A stretch of DNA of 64,000 bases from Scatomorpha sp964367935. Its GTDB lineage: Bacteria > Bacillota > Clostridia > Oscillospirales > Oscillospiraceae. This document shows positions 16,795 through 25,914 of this stretch, in pieces. How positions within the stretch are numbered: position 1 is the stretch's first letter; every line of letters starts with the position of its first letter. The stretch covers positions 1 to 64,000 of the forward strand of contig CAYIYZ010000007.1 in assembly GCA_964367935.1 (NCBI GenBank), given 5' to 3'. The notes beneath the pieces are model-generated. The model was not told the origin of the DNA, made no database searches, and saw only the letters and a list, made by a program, of their open reading frames with translations. The position numbers and the translations under genes are program-made.

Positions 16795-18687
16795 ATGGCG
16801 AAGAAACAGTTTAAGGCGGAGTCTAAGAGACTTCTCGATTTGATGATTAACTCCATATATACGCACAGGGAGATATTTCTGCGTGAGCTTATCTCGAACG
16901 CCTCGGATGCGATAGACAAGCTATGTTATGTTGCATTGACGGACGACGGTTTGAATATGAGTCGTGAGGACTTTAAGATAGTCATAGAGCGTGACGAGAG
17001 TGCCCGTATACTGCGTATCACAGATAACGGCATAGGCATGACGAAGGAGGACTTGGAGTCGAATTTGGGCACGATAGCAAGAAGTGGATCGGGCGCATTT
17101 AAGGCGGAGCTTGGTGACGAGGAAAAAGAGAAAGCGGACATAGACATAATAGGTCAGTTTGGTGTCGGGTTTTACTCGGCGTTCATGGTGGCGGAGCGTC
17201 TTAAGGTCACGAGCCTTGCCTACGGAGCGGATACTGCGTGGACATGGGAGTCGACGGGCGCTGACGGCTATACGGTAAAAGAAGCGGACAAAGGCACGGT
17301 CGGCACATGCATAGAGTTGTTTTTGAAGGCTGACGATGAGAATGAGAGTTATGGTGAGTATGTAAGTGAGTGGCGCTTGAAAGCACTCATAAAGAAGTAC
17401 TCGGATTATATAAGATGGCCTATAATGATGGATACGGAGAAGCTAAAGGCAACAGAGGGTGACACTGAGCCTGAGTACGAGACGGTATGTGAGACGGTAA
17501 ACAGCATGGTACCCATATGGCAGAGGGCGAAGTCGGAAGCGACGGACGCTGATTGCAAGGAGTTTTATAAGGAGAAGTTTCGTGACACGACAGAGCCAAC
17601 GGCGGTAGTGCGAGTAAATGCTGAGGGCAATGTGAGCTATAAGGCTATGCTTTTCGTGCCGGGCAGGACACCGGCGGAGTTTATGCTCTCGGACTTTGAG
17701 CCGGGTCTACAGCTCTACAGTTCGGGCGTTATGATAACAGAGCACTGTGCCGAGCTTTTGAATGAGTGTTTTTACTTTGTAAGAGGTGTGGTGGACTCGC
17801 CCGATCTGTCGCTCAACATTTCACGTGAGATGCTACAGCATGACAGGCAGCTGAGGGTAATATCACAGAGCCTAAATAAGAAGATAAAATCCGAACTTTT
17901 AAAACTGCTTGAGAATGACAGGGCAAAGTACGAGGAGTTTTACAAAAACTTCGGGCGCAATTTGCGTTACGGTGCGGTGTCCGGCTATGGTCAGAATATG
18001 GAGCTTGTAAAGGACTTGTTGCTCTTTAACGTGTCTGAGGACAAGGCGGTGAGTTTAAAGGAATATGTAGACTCTATGCCGAGTGCGCAGGAGAAAATAT
18101 ACTATGCGGTAGGCGAGAGTGCGGCAAAGACCTTGCGTTTACCGCAAGCGGAGCTTGTACGTTCGCGTGGCTATGATATTCTTTGTTTGAGCGAGGAAGT
18201 GGACGAGTTTATCATAGAGCGCATAGGCGCTGTGGACGGCAAGGCGATATGCAATATAGTCCGTGACGAGTTGGGTCTCAGTACGCAGGAGGAGAAAGAG
18301 GGCTTAGAGCGCAAGTCGGAAGAGCAGAAGGAGCTACTTGATTTCTGCAAGGAGACTTTAGGTGAAGCGGTAGAGAGCGTGCGCTTGTCGGACAAGCTAC
18401 TTTCAGCGCCTGTGTGCATGGGCACAGAGGGTGAGATAACGCTTGAGATGGAGCGTTATTTCAAGAAAATGGAGAAGGCTAACGGCATGCCTGCGATGAA
18501 GGCGAGAAGGGTGCTCGAACTCAATGCGGAGCACAAGGCGTATGATGCGCTGAGGGCGGCATATGAGGGCGATAAAGAGCGAGCTGAGAAGCTTGTGCGG
18601 ATACTGCATGCGCAGGCGCTGATAATAGCGGGTGAGAGTCTTGAGGATGTGTCGGATTATACGGAGCTTGTGTGTGAGTTATTTTAA
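16795..18687 (+). CDS. htpG: Molecular chaperone HtpG (Hsp90)
   Basis: 630 residues. The N-terminal GHKL ATPase domain has NASDA (35-39), DNGIGM (77-82) and GQFGVGFYSAFMV. The middle domain includes DLSLNISREMLQ, and a C-terminal dimer domain follows. An ATP-driven cytoplasmic chaperone for client protein maturation. AAGGTGAT precedes the ATG. It is monocistronic and followed by a block of intergenic repeats. Confidence 0.97.
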   Translation: MAKKQFKAESKRLLDLMINSIYTHREIFLRELISNASDAIDKLCYVALTDDGLNMSREDFKIVIERDESARILRITDNGIGMTKEDLESNLGTIARSGSGAFKAELGDEEKEKADIDIIGQFGVGFYSAFMVAERLKVTSLAYGADTAWTWESTGADGYTVKEADKGTVGTCIELFLKADDENESYGEYVSEWRLKALIKKYSDYIRWPIMMDTEKLKATEGDTEPEYETVCETVNSMVPIWQRAKSEATDADCKEFYKEKFRDTTEPTAVVRVNAEGNVSYKAMLFVPGRTPAEFMLSDFEPGLQLYSSGVMITEHCAELLNECFYFVRGVVDSPDLSLNISREMLQHDRQLRVISQSLNKKIKSELLKLLENDRAKYEEFYKNFGRNLRYGAVSGYGQNMELVKDLLLFNVSEDKAVSLKEYVDSMPSAQEKIYYAVGESAAKTLRLPQAELVRSRGYDILCLSEEVDEFIIERIGAVDGKAICNIVRDELGLSTQEEKEGLERKSEEQKELLDFCKETLGEAVESVRLSDKLLSAPVCMGTEGEITLEMERYFKKMEKANGMPAMKARRVLELNAEHKAYDALRAAYEGDKERAEKLVRILHAQALIIAGESLEDVSDYTELVCELF

Positions 18688-19015
18688 ACACCCAACACCC
18701 AAAATCTTAGGGACGAAGCCAAGCTAAAAGTTTTACTCGATTTTTTTCAAAAAATCGTGGGGTCTTGGGGCAAAGCCCCGAGTCGCTTTCCGCAGAAAGC
18801 GAAATCCTTTGCCTTAAAAGCGTATTTTTGAAAGTGAATTTTCGCACCTAGTGCGGAAAGAGAAAACTTTTTACAAGAAAAAAAGTTTTCTAAATCCCTC
18901 GCAAGGGGTTCGGGGCACAGCCCCAACCAAAACATAAACAAAAATAATAAACCATTTTTCTGTGAAAAATGGTTCGGGCGAACACACAGGTTCGCCCCTA
19001 CAATGGGAGAATGTA
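18688..19015. repeat. Intergenic repeat cluster between htpG and hemW
   Basis: This 328-base gap carries no gene. It is a mosaic of dispersed repeats. 18697-18780 matches 31647-31729. 18896-18935, around a GGGGCACAGCCCC hairpin, resembles 25807-25850 and 41008-41035. There are also two hairpins, at 18952-18972 (CCATTTTT/AAAAATGG) and 18976-18997 (GGGCGAAC/GTTCGCCC). Such elements are common in gut Clostridia; function is unknown. Confidence 0.65.
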
Positions 19016-20287
19016 ATGGATAAATATATGGGGGTGTATGTACACATACCCTTTTGTGAGTCAAAATGCGGATATTGTGACTTTTACTCATTGGCGGACA
19101 GGCGCAGCTTAATGCCACGCTACTGTGAGGCTTTGTGTGAACATTTGGCGGAGTCGGCGAGCGGCTTGGGCAAGTATCTCATAGACAGTGTGTATTTCGG
19201 CGGCGGCACACCGAGTGCCTTTGGGCCTTTGCGTCTTACTCGAGTGCTAAATGAGATAAAGATGTCGGGCAGTCTTCTAAAGGACGCTGAGATAAGTTTG
19301 GAGGCAAATCCCGAGAGTGTGCGCCTTGATCATTTAAAACAGTTGCGTAAAGCGGGCTTTAACCGCATATCCTTAGGTGTACAGAGCATGAACTACGACA
19401 TATTGAAGATGATAGGGCGTAGGCATGACCGTCATACGGTGATAAAAGCGGTGGAAGCTATACGAGAGGCACGCTTTGACAATTTGAGCATAGATCTCAT
19501 GTATGGCTTACCGAGTCAGAAGAAAGAGGATTGGGCGGACACTTTGGCACGTGTAGTGGCGTTAAAGCCCGAGCACATCTCTTGCTATGGACTTACCTTG
19601 CATGAGGGCACACGAATGTACGATGAGTACTCGGATTCTGTGATACTGCCTACGGAGGATGAGCAGGCGGACATGTATATGTACGCTGCGAGCTATTTGA
19701 AGTCCAACGGTTATAATAGATATGAGATATCGAATTTTTGCCTTAAGGGCTATGAGTGTAGGCATAATATGAAGTACTGGCGGCAGGAAGACTATGTTGG
19801 CTTTGGGCCGGGCGCACATTCGAAGGCGGATGGACTGAGATACTCCTATGTAAAGGATGTCGATGCATATATAGAGGGCGTACTGCTCGAGACACAGCTC
19901 ATAGATGAATGCGAGGAGATAACGCAGGCGGAGAGTGCGAGTGAGTATGTTATCTTGGGAATGCGCACGACGGAGGGAATATCGGAGCGTGAGTACAAAC
20001 TCCGTTATAAGTCAAGTTTTGAGCCGGCGCGTGAACTACTCGATATTTTTGTTAAAAACGGTTGGGCAACATGCAAGGATGATGACAGCTGGCGTTTCAC
20101 AAGCTCGGGTTTTTTGGTCTCGAACAGTTTAATAATAGCTTTACTCGACGCATTGGCGGGCAACAGGGTCGACATAAACCCTTGGATGCGAGAGCAGTAC
20201 CCGGAGAAAGAGGAGGCACCTTTGCCGCCAGATGAGAAGAGTGTATTTATGCAGACGGCATTAAAGAGACATTATAGAGAGATGTAG
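19016..20287 (+). CDS. hemW: HemW-family radical SAM heme chaperone
   Basis: 423 residues. The radical SAM cluster motif CESKCGYC (C14, C18, C21) directly follows a YVHIPF start typical of HemW. The FGGGTPS glycine motif and the C-terminal HemW domain are present. Related to HemN, but HemW proteins bind heme and deliver it rather than oxidise coproporphyrinogen; annotation as an oxygen-independent coproporphyrinogen oxidase would be an over-call. The ATG at 19016 has GGGAG upstream; the longer frame to 18962 runs into a repeat. First of a rightward gene run. Confidence 0.9.
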   Translation: MDKYMGVYVHIPFCESKCGYCDFYSLADRRSLMPRYCEALCEHLAESASGLGKYLIDSVYFGGGTPSAFGPLRLTRVLNEIKMSGSLLKDAEISLEANPESVRLDHLKQLRKAGFNRISLGVQSMNYDILKMIGRRHDRHTVIKAVEAIREARFDNLSIDLMYGLPSQKKEDWADTLARVVALKPEHISCYGLTLHEGTRMYDEYSDSVILPTEDEQADMYMYAASYLKSNGYNRYEISNFCLKGYECRHNMKYWRQEDYVGFGPGAHSKADGLRYSYVKDVDAYIEGVLLETQLIDECEEITQAESASEYVILGMRTTEGISEREYKLRYKSSFEPARELLDIFVKNGWATCKDDDSWRFTSSGFLVSNSLIIALLDALAGNRVDINPWMREQYPEKEEAPLPPDEKSVFMQTALKRHYREM

Positions 20288-20324
20288 GTTTGACAGTATA
20301 TTGTGGAAAAAGGTGGGGTTTTAA

Positions 20325-22160
20325 ATTAGTTCCGAAAAGAAAAAACGTGGCAAGAAAGTCACGGAGAACACGGCGGAAGTTACACGTCCTAAGGCCGCAG
20401 AAATAAAGAAGGCGGAGAATAAGGGCAAGCAGAGAAATTTAGATAAAAACGGTGGCAATAAGTCCGGCAATGCGAAGATGATCGTAATAGTGGTCATAGC
20501 TGTGGTGACTGCCTTGACTTTGGCTTTCGGTGCATATGGGCTGTACGCAGGCGGCACGGACACGATATTCAGAGGTGTGTCGGTGGATGGCGTAGCTTTA
20601 GGCGGCATGAGCATGACAGAGGCAGCCGAGGAGCTTCAAAATGCGGGCTGGGAGCGTGAGGATGAGACTGTAGAGGTACAGTTAACGAATGGCGCAATCA
20701 TCAGCGTGGATGCGGCGGAAGTGGGAGCCTCGGTAAGTGCTGAGCAGGCGGCGCAGGCGGCGTACGCTCACGGGCATGGTGGCAACGTGTTTCAGGACGC
20801 TTATTATCACATGACGAGTCTTTTTATATCACGTGAGGTTGAGGTTGTTCCCGAGGTGGACACAGAGCGTCTTGTGGCGGTTATAGAGCCTCAGGCGCAG
20901 GAGATAATGCTCAATATGATGTCTTCGGAAATGGAGATAAAATCTGAGAGTGTAGCCGTCGTAAAGGGTGCAAAGAGCGTAACTGTGGACACGGAAGAGC
21001 TAAGCAACTTAGTGTCAGAGGCACTTTTGGACAGAGATTACGATGTGATAAGCTACGAGGCTTCTGTTGAAGAGGGCGGCGAGCTCGACATAGACGGGCT
21101 GCATGCGGATATTTATGCCGAGATGAGCGATGCCTACTATGATACGGAGCTTGGCGTTGTAGTGGAGAGCGTCGTGGGACGTGACTTTGACAAGGCTGAG
21201 GCGCAGAGACTGTGGGACGAGGCGGCTTACGGTGAGACAGTGGAGATAGCATTGACGATAACGCAGCCGAATGTAGATACCGCTACCTTGGAGTCCATGC
21301 TGTTTCGTGACCAACTCGCAACGAATACGACGAGCATGGCAGGCAGCAGTGCAGGTCGAAAGACGAATATAATATTATCGGCAGCGGCAATAAACGGCAC
21401 GGTGTTAAATCCGGGCGAGAGCTTCTCATTTAATGAGGTTGTGGGACAGCGCACAGCGGAAAAGGGCTATCAGTACGCAGGCGCCTACACTATAGGCGAA
21501 GTGGTGTCGGAGATAGGCGGTGGTATCTGTCAGGTATCCTCGACTATCTACTACTCGGCATTACTGTCTAATTTGCAGATAGACAATAGATTATGGCATT
21601 ATTTCCCTGTTTATTACCTGCCACCGGGCATGGATGCTACTGTAAGCTGGGGCGGCCCCGAATTTGTTTTCACAAACAGTAGGGATTACCCTATACGAAT
21701 AGATGCTACGACGAATGAAGAGGATAGCACACTCACGGTCAGTATAGTCGGCACGGATGTGGACGGCAGTTATGTTGAGATGAGCTATGCAACTTGGCCG
21801 GTGTATGCTCTGGAGGAGCACCCCGAGATAGCGACGGGGCATAAGGCACTGACTTATAGGAATGTGTATGATAAGGACGGCAATCTCATAAGCCGCACGG
21901 AGGAAGCGTACAGTACCTATGCTTACGATCCCGAGAGCCTTGATATACCGTCACCGAGCCCCTCGGCGGAGCCGTCGGATGGCACGGAGTATGACCCGAC
22001 ACCCGATGTGAGTGCGGAGCCGACAGAGAGCGAGGCACCGACGGAGAGCGAGACGCCGACAGCGACGGATGCAGTGGGCACGGAAACGGAGGCGCCGACA
22101 GTGACGGAAACGCCGACAGTGACGGAGACACCGAGTACCGAAGAACCTGTAACGACTTAA
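20325..22160 (+). CDS. VanW-domain membrane protein with probable ATT start
   Basis: About 611 residues if it starts at ATT 20325. That codon has AAGGTGGGG 6 bases upstream and directly follows a stop. There is no ATG, GTG or TTG before ATG 20478, which has no ribosome site and would remove the whole cytoplasmic tail. The layout is a Lys-rich tail (1-51), one membrane segment (about 52-75), a peptidoglycan-binding-4-like region, a VanW domain (FNEVVGQRTAEKGY, GGGICQVSSTIYY) and a Pro/Thr/Glu-rich end. It is probably an extracytoplasmic cell-wall protein. The role of VanW is not established. It lies 37 bases after hemW. Confidence 0.85.
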   Translation: MSSEKKKRGKKVTENTAEVTRPKAAEIKKAENKGKQRNLDKNGGNKSGNAKMIVIVVIAVVTALTLAFGAYGLYAGGTDTIFRGVSVDGVALGGMSMTEAAEELQNAGWEREDETVEVQLTNGAIISVDAAEVGASVSAEQAAQAAYAHGHGGNVFQDAYYHMTSLFISREVEVVPEVDTERLVAVIEPQAQEIMLNMMSSEMEIKSESVAVVKGAKSVTVDTEELSNLVSEALLDRDYDVISYEASVEEGGELDIDGLHADIYAEMSDAYYDTELGVVVESVVGRDFDKAEAQRLWDEAAYGETVEIALTITQPNVDTATLESMLFRDQLATNTTSMAGSSAGRKTNIILSAAAINGTVLNPGESFSFNEVVGQRTAEKGYQYAGAYTIGEVVSEIGGGICQVSSTIYYSALLSNLQIDNRLWHYFPVYYLPPGMDATVSWGGPEFVFTNSRDYPIRIDATTNEEDSTLTVSIVGTDVDGSYVEMSYATWPVYALEEHPEIATGHKALTYRNVYDKDGNLISRTEEAYSTYAYDPESLDIPSPSPSAEPSDGTEYDPTPDVSAEPTESEAPTESETPTATDAVGTETEAPTVTETPTVTETPSTEEPVTT

Positions 22161-22162
22161 AT

Positions 22163-22215
22163 GAGGCTCGCAAGCCGAGAACCCCATAATTGGCGGAAAC
22201 CTGTTTTTCGCCAGA
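22163..22215 (+). repeat. Dispersed two-hairpin repeat, copy 1
   Basis: It contains GGCTCGCAAGCC (hairpin 1), a conserved spacer GAGAACCCCATAATT and GGCG...TTTTTCGCC (hairpin 2), ending CCAGA. Copies lie at 41879-41959 and 58996-59049. Here and at 58996 it ends just before the ribosome site of the next gene (metG). Confidence 0.65.
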
Positions 22216-22236
22216 CAAAAGATAGGAGATAGAGAG

Positions 22237-24189
22237 ATGAACGAGAAGGGCACATTTTATATTACTACACCCATATACTATCCGTCGGATAAGCTGCATA
22301 TAGGACACACCTACTGCACAGTGGTGACGGACAGCATAGCACGTTATAAGAGGATGCTGGGCTACGATGTCATGTTCCTAACCGGCACGGATGAGCACGG
22401 TCAGAAGATAGAGGAGCGTGCAAAGGCGGCCGGCGTGACACCTAAGCAGTTTGTAGATAAGATAGTCGAGGGCGAGGGTGGCATATTAGATCTGTGGAAG
22501 CTGATGAATATATCTAATGACAGGTTTATAAGGACAACGGACGACTATCATGAGGCGGCAGTACAGCGCATATTCAAAAAGCTCTATGATAACGGAGATA
22601 TATATAAGGACAAATACAGTGGCATGTACTGCACGCCCTGTGAGAGTTTCTGGACGGATGCTCAGCTAAAGGAGGGCAAATGCCCCGACTGTGACGGCAA
22701 GGTCAGCTATGCTGAGGAGGAGGCTTATTTCTTCAAGCTCTCTAAGTACGCAGATTTTCTGCGTGATCTGCTTTCCTCGGGTACGTTTTTGGAGCCTGCC
22801 AGCCGTGTGAATGAGATGATAAAGAATTTCATTGACCCCGGCTTGGAGGATCTTTGCGTGTCACGTACGAGCTTTACATGGGGTGTACCTGTGGACTTTG
22901 ACGAGGGTCATGTGGTGTACGTGTGGGTGGATGCGCTCTTTAACTACTGCACGGCTTTGGGTTATGAGAACGATAAGTACGATGATTTCGATAAGTACTG
23001 GAACGGCGAGGTTACGCACATGGTCGGTAAGGAGATAGTGCGTTTTCACTCTATCATTTGGCCTGCTATGCTAAAGAGTGCGGGTGAGAAGCTCCCCGAG
23101 AAGGTGTATGGGCACGGATGGCTGTTGTTTGGCGGCGGAAAGATGAGTAAGTCTAAGGGCAATGTGGTTGATCCTGTCGTACTTGCGGAGCGCTACGGAG
23201 TGGACGCTTTGCGTTATTTTCTAGTGCGTGAGTTCCCCTTGGGCTCGGACGGCAATTTCTCGAATGAGCTCTTGATATCACGTATAAATTCGGATTTGGC
23301 TAATGACTTGGGTAACCTCTTATCACGTACGGTAGCGATGGTTGACAAATATTTCGGCGGCACTTTGCCTACGGGTAGGGTGGAAGAGGCTGTAGACTCA
23401 GAGATTTTGGGCATGGCGTCGGCACTGACTGAGAAGTACACAGAGCTCATGGACGCATATAAGCCGCAGGCGGCACTAGAGGGCATATTAGCACTCATAT
23501 CACGTGCGAACAAGTATATAGACGAGACGACGCCTTGGATATTGGGCAAGGAAGAGAGCAAGAAGGACAGGTTGGCAAGTGTCATGTACAATCTGCTCGA
23601 GGTATTGCGTGTGAGCGGTATACTTTTAAGCCCCTTCATGCCCGAGACAGCGGAGAAGCTCTTTGCACAGCTCGGTCTTGAGGGTGCTGTGGCACTCACG
23701 CAGTGGGAGAGCGTAAAGTGGGGCGGACTGCCGATGGATATCACGGTTAAGAGGGGCGATACGCTGTTTCCCCGTATAGACATGGAGAAGGAACTACAGG
23801 AGCTTGACGCACTGAACGAAGCACCTGCACCCGAGTATAAGCCTGTACTTGAAAATGTGGGCATAGAGGATTTCTCGAAATGCGATATGCGTGTGTGCAA
23901 GGTGCTCGCTTGCGAGAATGTGAAGAAGTCGGATAGGCTCTTAAAATTCACTCTCAATGACGGATCGGGCACGGATAGGACGATATTATCAGGCATAGCG
24001 AAGTACTATAAGCCCGAGGCTCTTGTGGGCAAGACGGTGGTAGCTATCCTCAACTTACCGCCTCGCAAGATGATGGGTCATGAGAGTAACGGCATGCTCA
24101 TATCTGCTGTGCATGAGGAGAAGGGTGAGGAGCGCTTGAATCTCCTTATATTGGACGATAGTGTACCTGCCGGTGCGAGCTTGTGCTGA
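22237..24189 (+). CDS. metG: Methionyl-tRNA synthetase
   Basis: 650 residues. Charges tRNA-Met with methionine. Class I motifs are HIGH (21-24) and KMSKS (near 302), with a zinc knuckle CTPC...CPDC near residues 130-150. The C-terminus (from about 545) is a Trbp111/EMAP-II-like tRNA-binding domain with DMRVCKVLACENVKKSDRLL, as in dimeric bacterial MetRS. AGGAGAT precedes the ATG. A dispersed two-hairpin repeat lies just upstream; no S-box or T-box was seen. Confidence 0.97.
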   Translation: MNEKGTFYITTPIYYPSDKLHIGHTYCTVVTDSIARYKRMLGYDVMFLTGTDEHGQKIEERAKAAGVTPKQFVDKIVEGEGGILDLWKLMNISNDRFIRTTDDYHEAAVQRIFKKLYDNGDIYKDKYSGMYCTPCESFWTDAQLKEGKCPDCDGKVSYAEEEAYFFKLSKYADFLRDLLSSGTFLEPASRVNEMIKNFIDPGLEDLCVSRTSFTWGVPVDFDEGHVVYVWVDALFNYCTALGYENDKYDDFDKYWNGEVTHMVGKEIVRFHSIIWPAMLKSAGEKLPEKVYGHGWLLFGGGKMSKSKGNVVDPVVLAERYGVDALRYFLVREFPLGSDGNFSNELLISRINSDLANDLGNLLSRTVAMVDKYFGGTLPTGRVEEAVDSEILGMASALTEKYTELMDAYKPQAALEGILALISRANKYIDETTPWILGKEESKKDRLASVMYNLLEVLRVSGILLSPFMPETAEKLFAQLGLEGAVALTQWESVKWGGLPMDITVKRGDTLFPRIDMEKELQELDALNEAPAPEYKPVLENVGIEDFSKCDMRVCKVLACENVKKSDRLLKFTLNDGSGTDRTILSGIAKYYKPEALVGKTVVAILNLPPRKMMGHESNGMLISAVHEEKGEERLNLLILDDSVPAGASLC

Positions 24190-24198
24190 GGATATAAT

Positions 24199-24852
24199 AT
24201 GGACGTAGTAGAAGTACTGAAAACACGTCGTTCGGCTAAGGTGTTTAATCCGAATCGTGAGCTTGCGGAGGCGGAGATTTGTGCTATAGAGGACATTTTG
24301 CGCTATGCGCCGTCCTCGGTTAATTTACAGCCTTGGCATTTTGTGATAGCGTCGAGCGCCGAGGGCAAGGCTCGCATGGCAAAGGGTGCACATGGCATGT
24401 TTGAAGCGAATAAGGAGCGAGTGCTGCATGCGTCCGCAAATATATTGTTTGCGACGCATACCGAGGTGTGTGATGAGCAGATCTACAAGGTGTGGGACAA
24501 GGAAACGGCTGATGGGCGCTATTTGACGGAGGAATTTCGGCAAGAGGGCATACAGTCGAATATGATGTTTGCGAATGTGCATAGGGACGTGTTTTGTGAC
24601 GGTGCCGAGTGGGCGGAGCGTCAGGTATACATAAACTTGGGCAATTTTCTTTTGGGAGTTGCGTGCTTAGGTTTAGATGCCGTTGCTTTAGAGGGTCTTG
24701 ACTTTTCGGTCTTGGACGAGGAGTTTAATCTGACGGCACGGGGTTTAAAGGCTGTAATGCTTGTGTCGGTTGGCGAGTCGGATCTTGAGGACTATAACGC
24801 AAAGCTACCGAAGTCACGACTTGAGAAGCAAGACATAATAGAGCGACTATAA
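24199..24852 (+). CDS. Nitroreductase-family flavoprotein (NfsB-like)
   Basis: 217 residues with the family start TRRSAKVFNPNRELAEAE and APSSVNLQPWHFVI, which are FMN-contact regions. It is a probable NAD(P)H-dependent FMN reductase of nitro compounds or quinones; natural substrate unknown. It begins 9 bases after metG and is followed by its own terminator, so it probably ends that transcript. Confidence 0.88.
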   Translation: MDVVEVLKTRRSAKVFNPNRELAEAEICAIEDILRYAPSSVNLQPWHFVIASSAEGKARMAKGAHGMFEANKERVLHASANILFATHTEVCDEQIYKVWDKETADGRYLTEEFRQEGIQSNMMFANVHRDVFCDGAEWAERQVYINLGNFLLGVACLGLDAVALEGLDFSVLDEEFNLTARGLKAVMLVSVGESDLEDYNAKLPKSRLEKQDIIERL

Positions 24853-24864
24853 TAAGAATAAAAG

Positions 24865-24917
24865 AGCCGCCTGCGTTGTAAAATACGACATAGGGCGGCT
24901 TATGCTTGTTTTTTTGC
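24865..24917 (+). terminator. Terminator after the nitroreductase gene
   Basis: AGCCGCC/GGCGGCT stem with an inner stem, then TATGCTTGTTTTTTT. Confidence 0.75.
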
Positions 24918-24961
24918 AAAGCGTAGCGTATTATAAGTAAAAGAGTGAAAGGGGGTAGGGG

Positions 24962-25798
24962 ATGACTGCGCAAATGAGAACTTTAGTATCACGAGTACGC
25001 AGCTTGTGGCGCGGCGTAAAGCGTCATAGGATACTTATATATTCATCGTCGGGTGCGTATTATATCTTTTTGTCCTTTGTACCGCTTTTACTGCTGTTTA
25101 GCTCACTTTTGTCCTTTACCGATATCAGTCAGGCAGATTTTATGGAGATAGTGGCTACGTATATGCCTCAGAGCATGTACGAATTTATGATAGACGTGGT
25201 AGATACTGTGTATGCCGGCGGTAGTGCGGCGGTAACGGTGTCTGCGGTGCTGACGGTGTGGTCAGCATCCGCGTCTGCGCGGGCTATCATGCGGGGCATG
25301 GATGTGGTGTATAATGTCACGAGACGGGAGAATATAGCTTTTTTCTATATACGAGGCTGTTTGTATATGTTGGCGTTTGTTGCGGTGTTCTTACTTGTGC
25401 TTGTGGTTTTGGTCTATGGCGAGATACTCTTGGGCTGGATACGCAATTTATTACCGCATTCGGCGGATGTGGACTTCATATTTTATGAACTGCGTGCCTT
25501 ACGATTTCCGGTAACGATGGCATTTTTGGTGCTTGTGTTCATGGGACTATATACCTTTATACCGGCACAGCGTCAGGCATTTAAGGATCAGTGGATAGGT
25601 GCGGTGTTCACCTCGGTTATGTGGACGATTTTCTCGGCTGTGTTCTCTGTGTATGCGTCTAATGCGAATAGCTTGGGTGCCTATGGATATGTGGGAACTA
25701 TAATAGTGGTGCTCATGTGGATGCACTACTGTTTGTTCTTCCTATTGGTGGGTGGCCACATCAATTACTTGAGCGCTAAGCGCCGTAGGCGCAAATAA
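24962..25798 (+). CDS. YihY/BrkB-family membrane protein
   Basis: 278 residues, about six membrane segments. The family phrases SSGAYYIFLSFVPLLLLFSS, SASARAIMRGMD and YGTIIVVLMWMHY-like (YGYVGTIIVVLMW) are visible. The family was once called ribonuclease BN; that label is wrong and the true role is unclear. A strong AAGGGGG site precedes the ATG. Confidence 0.88.
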   Translation: MTAQMRTLVSRVRSLWRGVKRHRILIYSSSGAYYIFLSFVPLLLLFSSLLSFTDISQADFMEIVATYMPQSMYEFMIDVVDTVYAGGSAAVTVSAVLTVWSASASARAIMRGMDVVYNVTRRENIAFFYIRGCLYMLAFVAVFLLVLVVLVYGEILLGWIRNLLPHSADVDFIFYELRALRFPVTMAFLVLVFMGLYTFIPAQRQAFKDQWIGAVFTSVMWTIFSAVFSVYASNANSLGAYGYVGTIIVVLMWMHYCLFFLLVGGHINYLSAKRRRRK

Positions 25799-25806
25799 AA
25801 GTTTCC

Positions 25807-25850
25807 TAATCCCTCGCAGGGTATCGGAGCGGTAGCTCCGACTAAAAAAA
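25807..25850 (+). repeat. Dispersed repeat (CCCTCGCAGGG... element)
   Basis: Starts CCCTCGCAGGG, then a GGAGCGGTAGCTCC hairpin and an A-rich end. It resembles 18896-18935 and 41008-41035. Confidence 0.5.
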
Positions 25851-25862
25851 TAAAAAACAAAA

Positions 25863-25890
25863 GCGCCCTCGTGCAATTGCACGAGGGCGC
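25863..25890. terminator. Terminator between YihY and the SLH protein gene
   Basis: A perfect 28-base palindrome GCGCCCTCGTGC/GCACGAGGGCGC lies between converging genes. On the minus strand it is followed by a long T-rich run. Confidence 0.85.
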
Positions 25891-25914
25891 AAACTATTAA
25901 ATTATTGCGTTTGC

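Noticed and set aside
23214..23996. 260-codon open frame on the minus strand
   Set aside because: Lies wholly inside metG on the other strand; Ser-rich composition typical of antisense frames.
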